Part shown: in pieces, positions 9,673 through 18,441 of the stretch
Position numbering within the stretch: the first letter of the stretch is position 1
Layout: each line of letters starts with the position of its first letter
Assembly: GCA_021568835.1 (NCBI GenBank)
Contig: JAKGSH010000005.1
Span: 57,192 to 121,191, forward strand
Origin: Streptomyces sp. Tue 6430
GTDB lineage: Bacteria; Actinomycetota; Actinomycetes; Streptomycetales; Streptomycetaceae
Length of the DNA stretch: 64,000 bases
Reading direction: 5' to 3'
Notes under the pieces: model-generated
What the model saw: the letters and a program-made list of their open reading frames with translations, nothing else
Database searches by the model: none
Told to the model about the DNA's origin: nothing
Program-made: the position numbers and the translations under genes

Positions 9673-9701
9673 AACAACGACCCGGGCACGGGGTGGTCAC
9701 A

Positions 9702-9722
9702 TGATCGCCCGGACAGCTCCTA
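9702..9722. repeat. Right terminal inverted repeat of the IS5-family element
   Basis: Exact inverse of 8439-8459, with the outermost TA. Sequence outside the two TA dinucleotides differs, as expected at an insertion site. Confidence 0.9.
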
Positions 9723-9846
9723 AGCGTCTCCACTCGCATGACAGAGGGATCCCCTGGTGGAACGATCCTGCAGTCCGAGCGCTACCGGCCCGGGCTCTGG
9801 CCGGCCGTCCCTCGGTACTGTCCTGGCCCGTCGGTGTGGGCGGTTG

Positions 9847-10250
9847 TCAATCGAGGGAGGCCATGAAGTTCAGCATCCTGCGGTTGATCTCCTCCGCGTG
9901 GTCGATCTGCGGCCCGTGGCCCGTGCTGGAGATGATCTCGGCTCGGGCACCGGGGACCATGCGCGGCACACGCTCCGCCTGCCGCTGCGGGTGCACGAGG
10001 AGGCTTCGCTTGCCGAGCACCAGATAGAGCGGAGTCCGGATGGTGGACAGCTCCTCCTCGGACAGGGGAAGCGGTGCCGGGCGGCGTATGCGGTAGGCGC
10101 GAACCGCCGTTCTGATCATCGCACGCAGCTCCGGCACGACGAGGACCGGCTGTTCGAGCCAGGCCGCCAGTCGCGGGCGGAGCACCTTGGGCGCGAAGGT
10201 CGCGAAGAGGCTGGCGAACTTCTGGCGGAGAGATTCGGGGAACGGGTCTC
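9847..10250 (-). pseudogene. Alpha/beta hydrolase, C-terminal fragment
   Basis: The minus strand encodes the last about 135 residues of an alpha/beta hydrolase. PLYLVLGKRSLLVHPQRQAERVP carries the strand before the catalytic acid. SSTGHGPQIDHAEEINRRMLNFM carries the catalytic His followed by the usual C-terminal helix. The nucleophile elbow and N-terminal half are absent. Homology ends at about 10250, where a truncated TetR gene begins on the opposite strand: a deletion joining two truncated genes. Confidence 0.7.
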
Positions 10251-10274
10251 CGCCCGGATGCCGGCCGCCGGGAA

Positions 10275-10653
10275 CGGTCCAGGCCCGCGCGCAATCGTCG
10301 AGGCGCTGCTGATGGCGGCGCTGCCGACGGACGACGAGAGCCGCACCTTCCACCACCTCTACACCTCATACGCGGTTCTGGCCGTGAACGACCCGGCGCT
10401 CGCGGCCCAGCCCTTCATCAAGAACCCTGATGCCGCCGAAGACGCCCTGACCGAACTCCTCGGGCAGGCGCAAGAAGCGACGCTGCTCGAGCCCGGGGTG
10501 GACCCACGGTTGGAGGCAGCCGGCCTGCTTGCCATGTCTGCGGGACTCGGCACGAGCGTCCTCGTCGGCCAGCGCAGCCCGGAGTCCGCGACCGCGGTCC
10601 TGGACCACCACTTGAGCCGAATCTTCCGCACCGGCAAGGCGGTCTTGACATGA
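10275..10653 (+). pseudogene. TetR-family regulator, C-terminal fragment
   Basis: About 125 residues of a TetR ligand-binding domain, without the DNA-binding N-terminus. Typical segments are HHLYTSYAVLAVNDPALAA and DPRLEAAGLLAMSAGLGTSVLVGQRSPESATAVLDHHL. The stop overlaps the ATG of the acetyltransferase gene by four bases, so it probably once headed a two-gene operon with it. It cannot bind DNA as is. Confidence 0.7.
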
Positions 10654-11246
10654 GTGACCGGAGCCCAGCGGCCGTCGAGCTGCAGACCGCCCGGCTGTTG
10701 CTGAGACGTCCAACCGCAGCCGATGTCGACGCGATCTTCGCCGTCCACCGCGATCCCGAGACCTGTATCCACAACCCGTCCGATGCGCTCGCCCGGTTCG
10801 AGGAAGCGGAGGCGCTCTACCAGCGTTGGGACAACCAGTGGCAGCAGTACGGATATGGCTACTGGGTTGTCCGGCGCCACGGCTCCGCCCAGCAGCTCGG
10901 ATTCTGCGGAATCAAGCCCATGGAACTGCACGGCGCGCCGGTCCTGAATCTTTTCTACCGTTTCGCCACCTCGGCCTGGGGTCAAGGCTTCGCCGGTGAA
11001 GCCGCAGCCGCGGTTGCCGCCTGGGCATCCCGTCACCTGCCCGACCTCCCGCTGATCGCCCGCGTCCGACCGGCCAACGTTGCTTCTCAGCGTGTGGCGA
11101 TACGCGCGGGGCTCAGCCGAGCACAGCATCTCGACACCGGGGGATACGACGGGTTCGACTGGATCTACATTGCTCAAGACGCGAACGGGGCCACAAGCGG
11201 GCGCGGTCACACACCAGGACTCCGAGAGCCAAACGAAGCTCCCTAA
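10650..11246 (+). CDS. GNAT-family N-acetyltransferase (RimJ/RimL type)
   Basis: 198 residues. It begins with the RimJ/RimL-style TARLLLRRPTAADVDAIFAVHRDPET. The acetyl-CoA binding motif A lies in FATSAWGQGFAGEAAAAVAAWA, where QGFAGE stands in for the QxxGxG/A loop. A late segment, RVRPANVASQRVAIRAGL, is the typical NxxSxxVxxKxGF region. It probably acetylates a small-molecule amine or a protein N-terminus; the substrate is unknown. It overlaps the upstream TetR remnant by ATGA. Confidence 0.85.
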   Translation: MSDRSPAAVELQTARLLLRRPTAADVDAIFAVHRDPETCIHNPSDALARFEEAEALYQRWDNQWQQYGYGYWVVRRHGSAQQLGFCGIKPMELHGAPVLNLFYRFATSAWGQGFAGEAAAAVAAWASRHLPDLPLIARVRPANVASQRVAIRAGLSRAQHLDTGGYDGFDWIYIAQDANGATSGRGHTPGLREPNEAP

Positions 11247-11580
11247 TTGTTGGCCGCCACATACCCCTGTCGCACCGATCTCACTGCCAGGGCGTAGCCG
11301 TCACGGAAGCGCGGTCACAACCGACTACGGCGCTCAGTATCCACGCCGCGCATGCGAGGCGGATGATGGCCACGCCCTGGCCGCCCCGGCGCACTGCGCG
11401 CCGTCTGCTTGCCCCGCGGGTCGCCCCTGCGGGTTCGTGATCACGCGTATGAGTATCGACAGACGGTCGTTTGCCGACGCTTTCAGGCCCGGCCTCTACT
11501 GCTGATCCGGGGCATCCCGCGTCGCGCTCCCGTCGGACCCGCGTATCCGTCAGTGGCAGACGTCCAGCGGTGAGCAGTCG
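11247..11580. other. Intergenic stretch, nothing recognised
   Basis: No convincing gene on either strand between the acetyltransferase and the hairpin at 11581-11619. Confidence 0.4.
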
Positions 11581-11619
11581 GCGCCGGCCCGCCAAGATCA
11601 TCGCTTGGCGGGCCGGCGC
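11581..11619. terminator. 16-bp perfect hairpin, probable terminator
   Basis: GCGCCGGCCCGCCAAG and its exact complement face each other around a 7-base loop, just downstream of the oxidoreductase stop at 11639 on the minus strand. There is no clear T-run, as is common in Streptomyces. Confidence 0.7.
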
Positions 11620-11638
11620 ATCTGTGCCATGCCCCGCT

Positions 11639-12565
11639 TCAGATGCGGATCGCGATCTTTCCGCGTGTGCGTCCGCGCTCGGCGTGCGCGTGGGCGTCGA
11701 CGATCCGCTCCAGGGGGTAGGTCTGTTCGATGCGGGGTGTGTAGCGGCCTTGCCGGCCCAGTTTCGCGGCCGCGGACAGGAGGGCGGAGTCGTTCTCCGC
11801 GTTGACCACATGCGTGCCCAGGCGCTGCCCGCCTGCGTGGTCGGCGACCGTCGCGACGCGCGTCGGGTCGCCCGTGATCGCGACGAGGTCGTCCAGGGAT
11901 CCGGAGGCCGCAGTGTCGAGCACGATGTCGACGCCGTGCGGAGCGAGAGCGGAGAGACGCTGCGCGAGGCCGGGGCCGTAGGTGAGGGGAACGGCGCCGA
12001 GAGAGGTGAGGAACTCGTGGTTGCGTTCGCTGGCTGTCCCGATCACGGTGGCACCTTGTGCCACGGCAATCTCGACTGCCGCGCTGCCCACCCCTCCGGC
12101 GGCGCCCTCAACGAGAAGGACGCGCCCCGCGAGGGAGCCGAGCGCGTTCAGACCACGCATCGCGGTCACGGACGCGAGACCGGCGCCCGCAGCCTGCTCA
12201 TCGTTCCACGTGTCGGGGGCGTGGGCCCAGGCCGAGAGGATGACCAGCTCTGCGGTTGCGCCGGTGACACCGCCGAGCCCGAAGACGCGGTCGCCGATGC
12301 TCACACCCTCTACTCCGTCACCGACTTCGTCGACCACGCCGGCGGCGTCGCGCCCGGGAACGGCGGGCAGCTCCAGGGGAAGCAGCCGGCGCAGGGCGCC
12401 GGCCCGCAGCTTCCAATCGATGGGATTGACGCTGGCCGCCGCGACGCGGACACGTATCTCACCAAGTCCGGGGTGGGGCTCGGGAGCCTGCTCGATCACC
12501 AGGCTCTCCGCTCCGCCGTACTCATGGAAGCGGGCTGCACGCATAATGTCCTGCCTTACCTTCAT
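11639..12565 (-). CDS. Zinc-independent NADP(H)-dependent oxidoreductase (quinone-reductase type MDR)
   Basis: 308 residues, full length for this medium-chain dehydrogenase/reductase group. MRAARFHEYGGAESLVIEQ and VAAASVNPIDWKLRAGAL are the GroES-like N-terminal domain. LPAVPGRDAAGVVDEVGDGV is the hallmark early loop. GRVLLVEGAAGGVGSAAVEIA is the cofactor-binding Gly-rich motif, with IGTASERNHEFLTSLGA following. YPLERIVDAHAHAERGRTRGKIAI is the typical C-terminus. It probably reduces a quinone or an alpha,beta-unsaturated carbonyl compound. An HxlR regulator is divergently encoded 250 bp away and probably controls it. Confidence 0.9.
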   Translation of the reverse strand: MKVRQDIMRAARFHEYGGAESLVIEQAPEPHPGLGEIRVRVAAASVNPIDWKLRAGALRRLLPLELPAVPGRDAAGVVDEVGDGVEGVSIGDRVFGLGGVTGATAELVILSAWAHAPDTWNDEQAAGAGLASVTAMRGLNALGSLAGRVLLVEGAAGGVGSAAVEIAVAQGATVIGTASERNHEFLTSLGAVPLTYGPGLAQRLSALAPHGVDIVLDTAASGSLDDLVAITGDPTRVATVADHAGGQRLGTHVVNAENDSALLSAAAKLGRQGRYTPRIEQTYPLERIVDAHAHAERGRTRGKIAIRI

Positions 12566-12814
12566 AGGTCGAAATGATGGTGTTCATTCGACGCCCGTTG
12601 CTCTGAGGAGGTGCAAATCGGCACGCCGGCTGCCTTCCGGCCAGAGGAGGACCGGTGCGGATCGGTGAGGTTGTCGAGCAGGCAGGCGGTCACCCGCCCC
12701 GAAAACCACGATCCTGCCCGTCGTCGGAATACCTGCCGTCGAGCCGATGCTCCGGAAGATATCCAGAAGGTCGGTCACCATCTGGATACCAAGACCGGAG
12801 ACGGGAGACCCTCG

Positions 12815-13192
12815 ATGACGCAACGGCCGCCGCTGCCAGCCGACTTGTTCGACGAGCTGTGCCCGTCCTCGCTGCTGCCTTTCCGCTTCGGTGACAAATG
12901 GGCACCCCTGGTCCTCCGCTGCCTGGAAGACGGCCCCCGCAGATACTCCGAACTCCGCGTGCCACTGGGCCGCGTCACCCCGAAGGCGCTCACCCAGTCG
13001 CTCCGCGGCTTGGAGCGGAACGGGTTCGTGTCACGCACGGTGCACGCCGACCCGAAACTGCGGGTGGAGTACGCGCTGACACCGCTGGGCCGCAGCACGC
13101 TGGAGCCGCTGGCCGCCGCGTGCCGATGGGCGTCCGAGCACTGGGACGAGCTGCTCGACGCCCGCGAGGGCGGCATCTCCTCCATCGGCTGA
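12815..13192 (+). CDS. HxlR-family transcriptional regulator
   Basis: 125 residues, a normal HxlR length. The winged helix is clear: LLPFRFGDKWAPLVLRCLEDGPRRYSEL, then the recognition region GRVTPKALTQSLRGLERNGFVSRTVHADPKLRVEYALTPLGRSTLEPL with the DNA-contacting wing. HxlR proteins commonly sense electrophiles or redox stress and control a divergent oxidoreductase, which fits the MDR-type reductase at 11639-12565. The ATG at 12815 was chosen because the domain starts about 15 residues later. Confidence 0.88.
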   Translation: MTQRPPLPADLFDELCPSSLLPFRFGDKWAPLVLRCLEDGPRRYSELRVPLGRVTPKALTQSLRGLERNGFVSRTVHADPKLRVEYALTPLGRSTLEPLAAACRWASEHWDELLDAREGGISSIG

Positions 13193-13349
13193 CTCGAACC
13201 TGCGTTGGCACGTGCCGCACCGGACGAGCCGCACCTTTGTGGTGACTCGGGGAATCGCCGACAGCGGCGTCCGCGGCCCAGCCGTAGCCGCCGGTCGGCG
13301 GTGGCCTTCCTGGAGTACGACGACCCGCCCCGGACGACGGATGCGGCGC

Positions 13350-13842
13350 TCACTCCTCCTGGCCGTCGTCGTCATCGTCGAGGTCGACGACGGCCGGGTC
13401 GCGCAAGGGCCGCAGCCCCTTGACCGGCTGGGAGGCCGTGAAGCTGTAGCGGCCCAGGCGGTTGAGGTTCTTGTGTTTGAGCGGGGAGAGCCGGGCGACG
13501 TCCTCGTCACTGATCTCGTGGCCCTCGGCGCGGAGCTGGGCGACTGCGGCGTCGATGGAGTGCGTCGTCCACAGGACCACGGCGTTCAGTACGAGGCCCA
13601 ACGAGCCCTACTGATCTTCCATCCCGTCCCGGTACGCCTGGTGGATGGTGCCTTCCTGCCGTGACAGATGCCGTGGGCGAGCTTGTGGCGGGACTCCTGG
13701 ACGGTGAGCTGCCTGTGCATCTGGCGCCGGTAGGTGTCATCGACCGGGTCGACGACGGCGAGCAGGTGCAGGGTCTTGGCGATCCGCCCACACTCGGCGA
13801 TGGATCTTTCGCTGAAAGACCGCACGGGGAAGTCGCCTGCGC
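13350..13842 (-). pseudogene. Tn3-family transposase (TnpA) C-terminal remnant
   Basis: Minus-strand sequence in two frames matches the end of Tn3-type TnpA. SERSIAECGRIAKTLHLLAVVDPVDDTYRRQMHRQLTVQESRHKLAHGICHG comes first. After a shift near 13610 it continues with GLVLNAVVLWTTHSIDAAVAQLRAEGHEISDEDVARLSPLKHKNLNRLGRYSFTAS, the conserved TnpA C-terminus. Only about 160 of about 1000 residues remain, and no 38-bp end or resolvase is visible. The remnant documents an old Tn3-family insertion. Confidence 0.85.
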
Positions 13843-13949
13843 TGAGCGATCATGACCGCGCGACCACGATCGTTCTCACCGATGCCGACTGTTCCGTTGG
13901 TCCCCGAGGCCGTATGCGGCCGCCCTTTTGGGATCGGGACGCGGGTCGG

Positions 13950-15055
13950 CTACGTGGTGGGCCGCAGAAAGCCGACGACGGACTCCTTCTCCCTGTCGAC
14001 ACCCTGCTCGATCCGGGGCGGGACAGATTCGAACGCATCCACCTGGAGGGAGCGCGAGCCGGGGCCACGGGCCCAGGTGGCGACGGCCAGGCCGTCGGCG
14101 ATGACGGTGGGGCGGATGAGGCCGCCTCCTGGCCAGACGCGGGCCTGGTGGGGAGCGGGGACGGACGTCTCGCGGGTGCGATAGCCGATCAGGTAGTTGT
14201 CGTAGGCGGGCAGCATGCGAACGTCCGGGGTGTCGGACGAGCGGGGGAGTTCTTTCACCCGCCCGGCGAGCATGGTCAACGCGCCGTACTTGGTGATCGC
14301 GCCCGATTCCGCCAGCATTTTCCAGGCCCTGCGGGCCCAGGTGACCGGCAGCCCGGACCAGGCGGTGAAGTCCTCCAAGGTGGCGGGGGCGTGCGCGGCA
14401 AGGTAGCGGCGGGCCAGCTCGGTGAGGGCAGAGTCTCCCTCCCACCGGAAGCGCCCGGGGGAGGGCAGCCAGTCGTCGAGCAGTACGTACGTGGCCCCAC
14501 CGGCGCGCTGCGGGCCGTGACAGAGGGTGCCGGTGAGTGCCGCGTGGCGGATCAGGTGGAACGGCGCCTGCCCGTCCGGCGCAATACCGAGGGTGGTAAG
14601 GCGCTCGGTCAGCTCGGCCCGGGTGAGTGGGCCGTGCGCGGCAAGAGCGCGCCGGATGAGATGGTCGGCGCGCCGGCGCAGTTCATCGCCCAAGCCCAGC
14701 TGCTGGTAGCGGCGGTTTGTTGCGGCAAGGATCCGCGGGACAGCAACTGCAACACCCAGCGGGCGTCGTCGCTGGGGATGGTGTGCAGGGTGCCGCGCAT
14801 GTACCAGTTGCGGACGATGCTCCGCTCTTTCTCGTATGCCGTGCGGATGGCCTGGGTGGTGATGTCCCGGCCGCGTACCCGGATGCCCAGGTCGGCGGCC
14901 GTGGCGTCCTGGGCCTGGATGGCGAAGACCCGTTGGACGACCGTCTCGGCAGAGGCCTCGCGTGCTCCGCCGGCCAGGGCCTGAGCACAGGCCCGCAGCC
15001 TGCGGATGCTCTCGTGGTCAAGCGTCGGGCTGTGCCTCTCGGCCGGCGCGGTCAG
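13950..15055 (-). CDS. Winged-helix DNA-binding domain protein (HTH_42 type), frameshifted
   Basis: The N-terminal half runs from about 15055 (ESIRRLRACAQALAGG, VFAIQAQDATAADLGIRVRGRD, IVRNWYMRGTLHTIPSDDARWVLQLL). It shifts near 14700 into GDELRRRADHLIRRALAAHGPLTRAELTERL, which carries a winged helix. The rest includes LDDWLPSPGRFRWEGDSALTELARRYLAAHAPATLEDFTAWSGLP and ends with LPAYDNYLIGYRTRE and a typical C-terminus at 13950. Joined length is about 368 residues, usual for the family. The start is uncertain: the only in-frame option beside the preceding gene's stop is CTG at 15055. The role of this family is unclear; some members are DNA glycosylase-like. Confidence 0.7.
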
Positions 15056-15786
15056 GAGACGGCCTCGTCGAGGACGCGGGCGAGTTCGGCGGGTGCGGAC
15101 AGCATCGGCCAGTGCCCGGTGGGCAGGTCGAAGCGCCGCCACGGCGGCTGGTTCAGGTAGGCCAGCATCGGCACCCCGGCATCCAGCAGTCCCGTGAAGT
15201 CACGGCAGGCGATCAGGACACGGTCCACACCGGGACCGGGCTCGACCGGGTCGGCGAGACGCTGGGTGTAGGTGCCGAAAGGCTGAGGGGTGGCACGCGT
15301 GCGCAGAGTGGTCCGCTGGCCCTCATCGAGCCCGTCGAGGCTGCTGGACATGCCCAGGACCTCGAAGGGCGGCATCGGTAGCCGCCACCCGTCGCCGGAA
15401 GCGTCGACCCGCTGGCGCAGCTGGTCCGCTGCTTGCGGTGGCATGAGGTCGAGCATGCACATGCCTGCGGCGAATGGGGCGCTGTCCACGTAGATCACGC
15501 GTTCCAGCCGGTCGCCGAGACGTCCGGCTGCCCCGGTGGCCGGTGCGGCCGCGTAGCTGTGGGCGACCAGCGTGACGTCGCGCAGATCGTGCTTTTCGAC
15601 GAATGCCGTGATGTCCGCGATGTGTGTGTCCAGGTCCGTCTGGGGGCCGCCCTGGTCGGCGTGTTCGGACAGGCCGGTCAGTGTCAGCGGCAGCGCCGTG
15701 TGGCCGCGCTGCCGCAAAGCTCGGGCGGTTCCTTCCCAGGCCCATGCCCCGAGCCAGGCGCCGGGAACGAGCACGAAGGTGGCCAT
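15052..15786 (-). CDS. Alpha/beta hydrolase (esterase)
   Basis: 244 residues, complete. ATFVLVPGAWLGAWAWEGTARAL is the first strand and oxyanion-hole region. VTLVAHSYAAAPATGAA carries the nucleophile elbow, with His-Ser-Tyr in the GxSxG position and the first Gly replaced by Ala. RVIYVDSAPFA follows. The catalytic His is in DLPTGHWPMLSAPAELARVLDE. It resembles the salicylate-esterase/MenH-like group of small hydrolases. It is divergent from the WYL regulator with 80 bases between, and its stop overlaps the next minus-strand gene. Regulation by the WYL protein is likely. Confidence 0.87.
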   Translation of the reverse strand: MATFVLVPGAWLGAWAWEGTARALRQRGHTALPLTLTGLSEHADQGGPQTDLDTHIADITAFVEKHDLRDVTLVAHSYAAAPATGAAGRLGDRLERVIYVDSAPFAAGMCMLDLMPPQAADQLRQRVDASGDGWRLPMPPFEVLGMSSSLDGLDEGQRTTLRTRATPQPFGTYTQRLADPVEPGPGVDRVLIACRDFTGLLDAGVPMLAYLNQPPWRRFDLPTGHWPMLSAPAELARVLDEAVS

Positions 15787-15866
15787 GTGATCTCCCTGAA
15801 GTGAGGTGCTGCAGGGAGCGTAAAGTCGATACAGGACAGAATCCGCCCTGAAATGCCGAGTGATCC

Positions 15867-16841
15867 ATGTCGTATCCCCTGACCCGTGTGCTGACCCTGC
15901 TGGAACTCCTCCAGTCCAACGCCCGGCTCACCGGGACGGAGCTGGCCGACCAGCTGGACACCGACGTGCGCACGGTGCGCCGGTACATCGCGCACCTGCG
16001 GGAACTGGGCATCCCCGTGGAGGCCGAACGCGGCCGCTACGGCGGCTACCGGCTGGCCCGCGGCTACCGGATGCCCCCTCTGGTCCTCACCAATGACGAG
16101 GCTCTCGCCGTCGTTCTTGGCCTGCTCGCGGCAGAACGTCTGGGCATGGGCACCGCCGCGCCGGCCAGTGCCGGTGCCCTGGCCAAGATCGAGCGGGTGC
16201 TTCCGCACGCCCTGCGCGAACCGCTCGCCGCCATGCGGGAGACCCTGTCGTTCACCGCCGGCGCCGTGATCGGTCAGGCACCCGGAACCGGCGTCCTGCT
16301 GGCCCTGGCCCAGGCCTCCCGCGCCCGCACGACCGTCGCCGTCAGCCACCGGTCCTGGCGCCAGGAACACACCGAACGCGACATCGACCCCTACGGCGTG
16401 GTCTTCCACACCGGCCGCTGGTACGTCGTAGGCCATGACCACCTCCGCGACAGCCTGCGGACCTTCCGCATCGACCGCATCGCCTCCGTCACCCCCCGCG
16501 CCGACAGTTTCACCGCACCCGACGGCTTCGACCCCGTCGCCCACCTGACCTCGACCCTCGCCCAGGGGCCCTACCGTTGGCAGGTCGAGGTGACGATCCA
16601 TGGCCCCCTCGACGAGATCGCCCGCCGACTGCCTGGTTCAGCGGTGACCCTCACCGCCCAGCCCACCGGCGTTCTCATGCACGTACGGGCAGAACGGCTG
16701 GACGGCATGGCCCACATGCTCGCCTCCCTGGAATGGCCCTTCACCGTCCACCAGCCCGACGAACTACGGCAGGCGCTCAAGGATCTGGCCGCCCGGCTCA
16801 CCGCAGCCGCCGAGCGGGGACCGGAAGAACTACCACGGTGA
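15867..16841 (+). CDS. WYL-domain transcriptional regulator (YafY/DeoR type)
   Basis: 324 residues. The N-terminal winged helix is SYPLTRVLTLLELLQSNARLTGTELADQLDTDVRTVRRYIAHLRELGIPVEAERGRYGGYRLARGYRMPPL. A linker follows (DEALAVVLGLLAAERLG), then the WYL domain with VVFHTGRWYVVGHDHLRDSLRTFRIDRI (RWYVVG in place of W-Y-L). A C-terminal extension with the usual Trp-Pro-Phe segment ends the protein. Such proteins sense an unknown ligand and usually regulate an adjacent divergent gene, here the hydrolase. A short inverted pattern, ACAGGACAGAATCC, in the 80-base gap may be its operator. Confidence 0.9.
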   Translation: MSYPLTRVLTLLELLQSNARLTGTELADQLDTDVRTVRRYIAHLRELGIPVEAERGRYGGYRLARGYRMPPLVLTNDEALAVVLGLLAAERLGMGTAAPASAGALAKIERVLPHALREPLAAMRETLSFTAGAVIGQAPGTGVLLALAQASRARTTVAVSHRSWRQEHTERDIDPYGVVFHTGRWYVVGHDHLRDSLRTFRIDRIASVTPRADSFTAPDGFDPVAHLTSTLAQGPYRWQVEVTIHGPLDEIARRLPGSAVTLTAQPTGVLMHVRAERLDGMAHMLASLEWPFTVHQPDELRQALKDLAARLTAAAERGPEELPR

Positions 16842-17023
16842 ATAACGGATTTACCGCGACAGGACCGGAAGGGTGGGACGGCGTGACGATCGAACCGGTG
16901 ACCGAACTTCGGAGCGGGCGCGCGCTCCGGCTGCCGCGCGCCAGGGTGATGCCCCTGTCCGCTCCTCCGGCCGCGTACACCGCGAAGGTCGAGCGTTGTC
17001 TCACCAGCGCGGACATCAGAGCC

Positions 17024-17513
17024 GGGCAAGGGGATGACGCCCATGGCGTTGTCCCCCTGCCTTTGATCAGGTACCGGGACGGCGAGCGTACTCAGCTCGT
17101 GCCGGAGGCGCTGAAGCTCGTCGTCTTCGGCTGCCCGTACGGACAGCAGCAGATGATGCCCCTCCTTGAGCTGCTTGAACTCAGTGCGCGTGCGGGTGAG
17201 TTTGCTGGTGAGCCGCTGGTTGAGGTCCCGCGGCCGCGCGATCCGGGCCTCGCGGAGATCGGGCTGATGTCCAGCAGCCCAGGCGGCGGCTCGGCGTTGC
17301 CCGAACTCGTCCTTGGATGTCCCCAGGTCCGGTACAGGGACGTGCGCGAGCTGCCCGCCTCGCAGGCGAGCGACTTGACATCGCATGACCCGCCCGGCGG
17401 GATCTGCCGGTCAGCAGAGAGTCGATGGCCGCGCGGATCCGGCGCTCGGAACGGGATCGCACCCCGAGCTGGCAGGAGGCCCTGCTTTCACGCGCGGAAA
17501 CCGCCGCAGTCAC
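17024..17513 (-). pseudogene. Remnant resembling integrase-associated DUF6262-type protein
   Basis: Minus-strand fragments show RSERRIRAAIDSLL, then in another frame HQPDLREARIARPRDLNQRLTSKLTRTRTEFKQL and LLSVRAAEDDELQRLRHELS. This is a QPDLR...LRDLN coiled-coil pattern like the small helix-turn-helix/coiled-coil proteins found beside tyrosine recombinases in actinobacterial mobile elements. The reading frame is broken and the assignment rests on remembered similarity only. It hints at an excised or decayed integrative element here. Confidence 0.35.
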
Positions 17514-17564
17514 CTGATCGGGACGCCCGTTCGATCGACAGCCTTCGAGATCGGTACGGGCAAC
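17513..17564 (+). repeat. Direct repeat, left copy, flanking the acetyltransferase gene
   Basis: About 50 bases, roughly 80% identical to 18170-18221. The shared core is CCCGTTCGATCGACAG, followed by GATCGGTA and GGCAAC. The two copies bracket the gene at 17571-18074. Confidence 0.65.
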
Positions 17565-17570
17565 AACCCC

Positions 17571-18074
17571 TTACGTGCCGGGATGCTCCGGCAGGGCGAG
17601 CCAGTCCGGCCAGGAGATCTCGCGGCCGAGGAAGCGCGGCTGCTCGAACGGCCAGTCGGCGGCGATCCACTGCGGCACCAGCGCGTCGAGGGTCTGCTCG
17701 ACCTTGCCGCCCACCAGCTCGTCCACCACCCACCAGGAGATCTCGCCGTCCGCGCCGGCCCGCTCCGGTGGGTCGATGTAGACGCAGCCGAGCAGAGCCG
17801 TCTCCGCCGCGTCGAACAGCGCGTAGTTGAAGGACTGGTGTGCGGCGATCTCCTTCTCGTGCCGCAACAGGTCGGCCCGGTCGGCCTCGTAGGTCATGGT
17901 GGCCGCGGGCCAGCCCCAGGCCGGGCCGAAGATGGTCCACAGCCGCTCGCGCGAACCCATCACAGCCGGATGGTCGAGCGGGGTGTCCGCCTCCCGGATC
18001 GGCCGCAGATGATGACCACCGCCCGGCAGCGGTACCACAACGGGGTGGACGAAGTCGTCGGGAAGCCAGCTCAT
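17571..18074 (-). CDS. GNAT-family acetyltransferase-like protein
   Basis: 167 residues, ATG at 18074. The sequence reads SWLPDDFVHPVVVPLPGGGHHLRPIREAD, then ALFDAAETALLGCVYIDPPE, then DGEISWWVVDELVGGKVEQTLDALVPQWIAADWPF. GCVYIDP and EISWWVVDE match the central GNAT strands of actinobacterial N-acetyltransferases. The acetyl-CoA loop is weakly conserved, so catalytic competence is unclear. The gene is bracketed by two imperfect direct repeats, suggesting it entered as a small mobile unit. Confidence 0.7.
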   Translation of the reverse strand: MSWLPDDFVHPVVVPLPGGGHHLRPIREADTPLDHPAVMGSRERLWTIFGPAWGWPAATMTYEADRADLLRHEKEIAAHQSFNYALFDAAETALLGCVYIDPPERAGADGEISWWVVDELVGGKVEQTLDALVPQWIAADWPFEQPRFLGREISWPDWLALPEHPGT

Positions 18075-18169
18075 GGCGCCCGACCGTAGCAGCGCGCGGC
18101 CGTCCGCTCGCCTGGATTTTCCCCGCATGCCGCCAGGCCCTGCTCTCCTGCCGGGCAGGGCCCGCGATC

Positions 18170-18221
18170 CCCCGATCGAGACTCCCGTTCGATCGACAGA
18201 CTCCATGATCGGTATGGCAAC
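18170..18221 (+). repeat. Direct repeat, right copy
   Basis: Partner of 17513-17564 (see there). It abuts the truncated 3' end of the methyltransferase remnant at 18222-18441. Confidence 0.65.
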
Positions 18222-18441
18222 GGCTTCTGATATCGGTGGCCACGACGCGGTTGATTCCGCGGCGGGCCAGGACCGCGGCGAGGACGCCGGTTCCCGTGCC
18301 GAGATCGAACGCTGTACCGGTGGCGGGACTGTGCCGGGTCTCCGTCGGCAGGGGCGTATGGGCGACCAGGTCGACGTACTCGCCTCTGACCGGCGCGAAC
18401 ACGCCGCAGTGGGGGTGGACGCGGGTGCCGAACGTCGGCAC
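18222..18441 (-). pseudogene. Methyltransferase fragment
   Basis: A minus-strand frame reads FGTRVHPHCGVFAPVRGEYVDLVAHTPLP, then AFDLGTGTGVLAAVLARRGINRVVATDI. That is the SAM-binding motif I (DLGTGTGVL) and motif II region of a class I methyltransferase. It breaks off exactly at the direct repeat at 18221, so insertion of the acetyltransferase unit probably removed its 3' end. A GTG or ATG start near 18441 is possible. Confidence 0.65.

Larger units (their letters stand above)
8441..9720. mobile_element. IS5-family insertion sequence carrying an immunity-like passenger
   Basis: A 1280-bp element bounded by 19-bp perfect inverted repeats with TA at both outer edges, a common IS5-subgroup target duplication. 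It contains a frameshifted transposase gene running left and, between the transposase C-terminus and the left repeat, a 76-codon gene running right that resembles colicin E9 immunity proteins. IS5 elements of this type are usually shorter and hold only the transposase. About 290 bp between the transposase core and the left end are therefore extra. The frame change could be an error, so mobility is uncertain. Confidence 0.8.

Noticed and set aside
8738..9700. Plus-strand frames within the IS5 element as additional cargo genes
   Set aside because: They are antisense to conserved transposase segments and lack starts; only the 8495-8725 gene has independent support.
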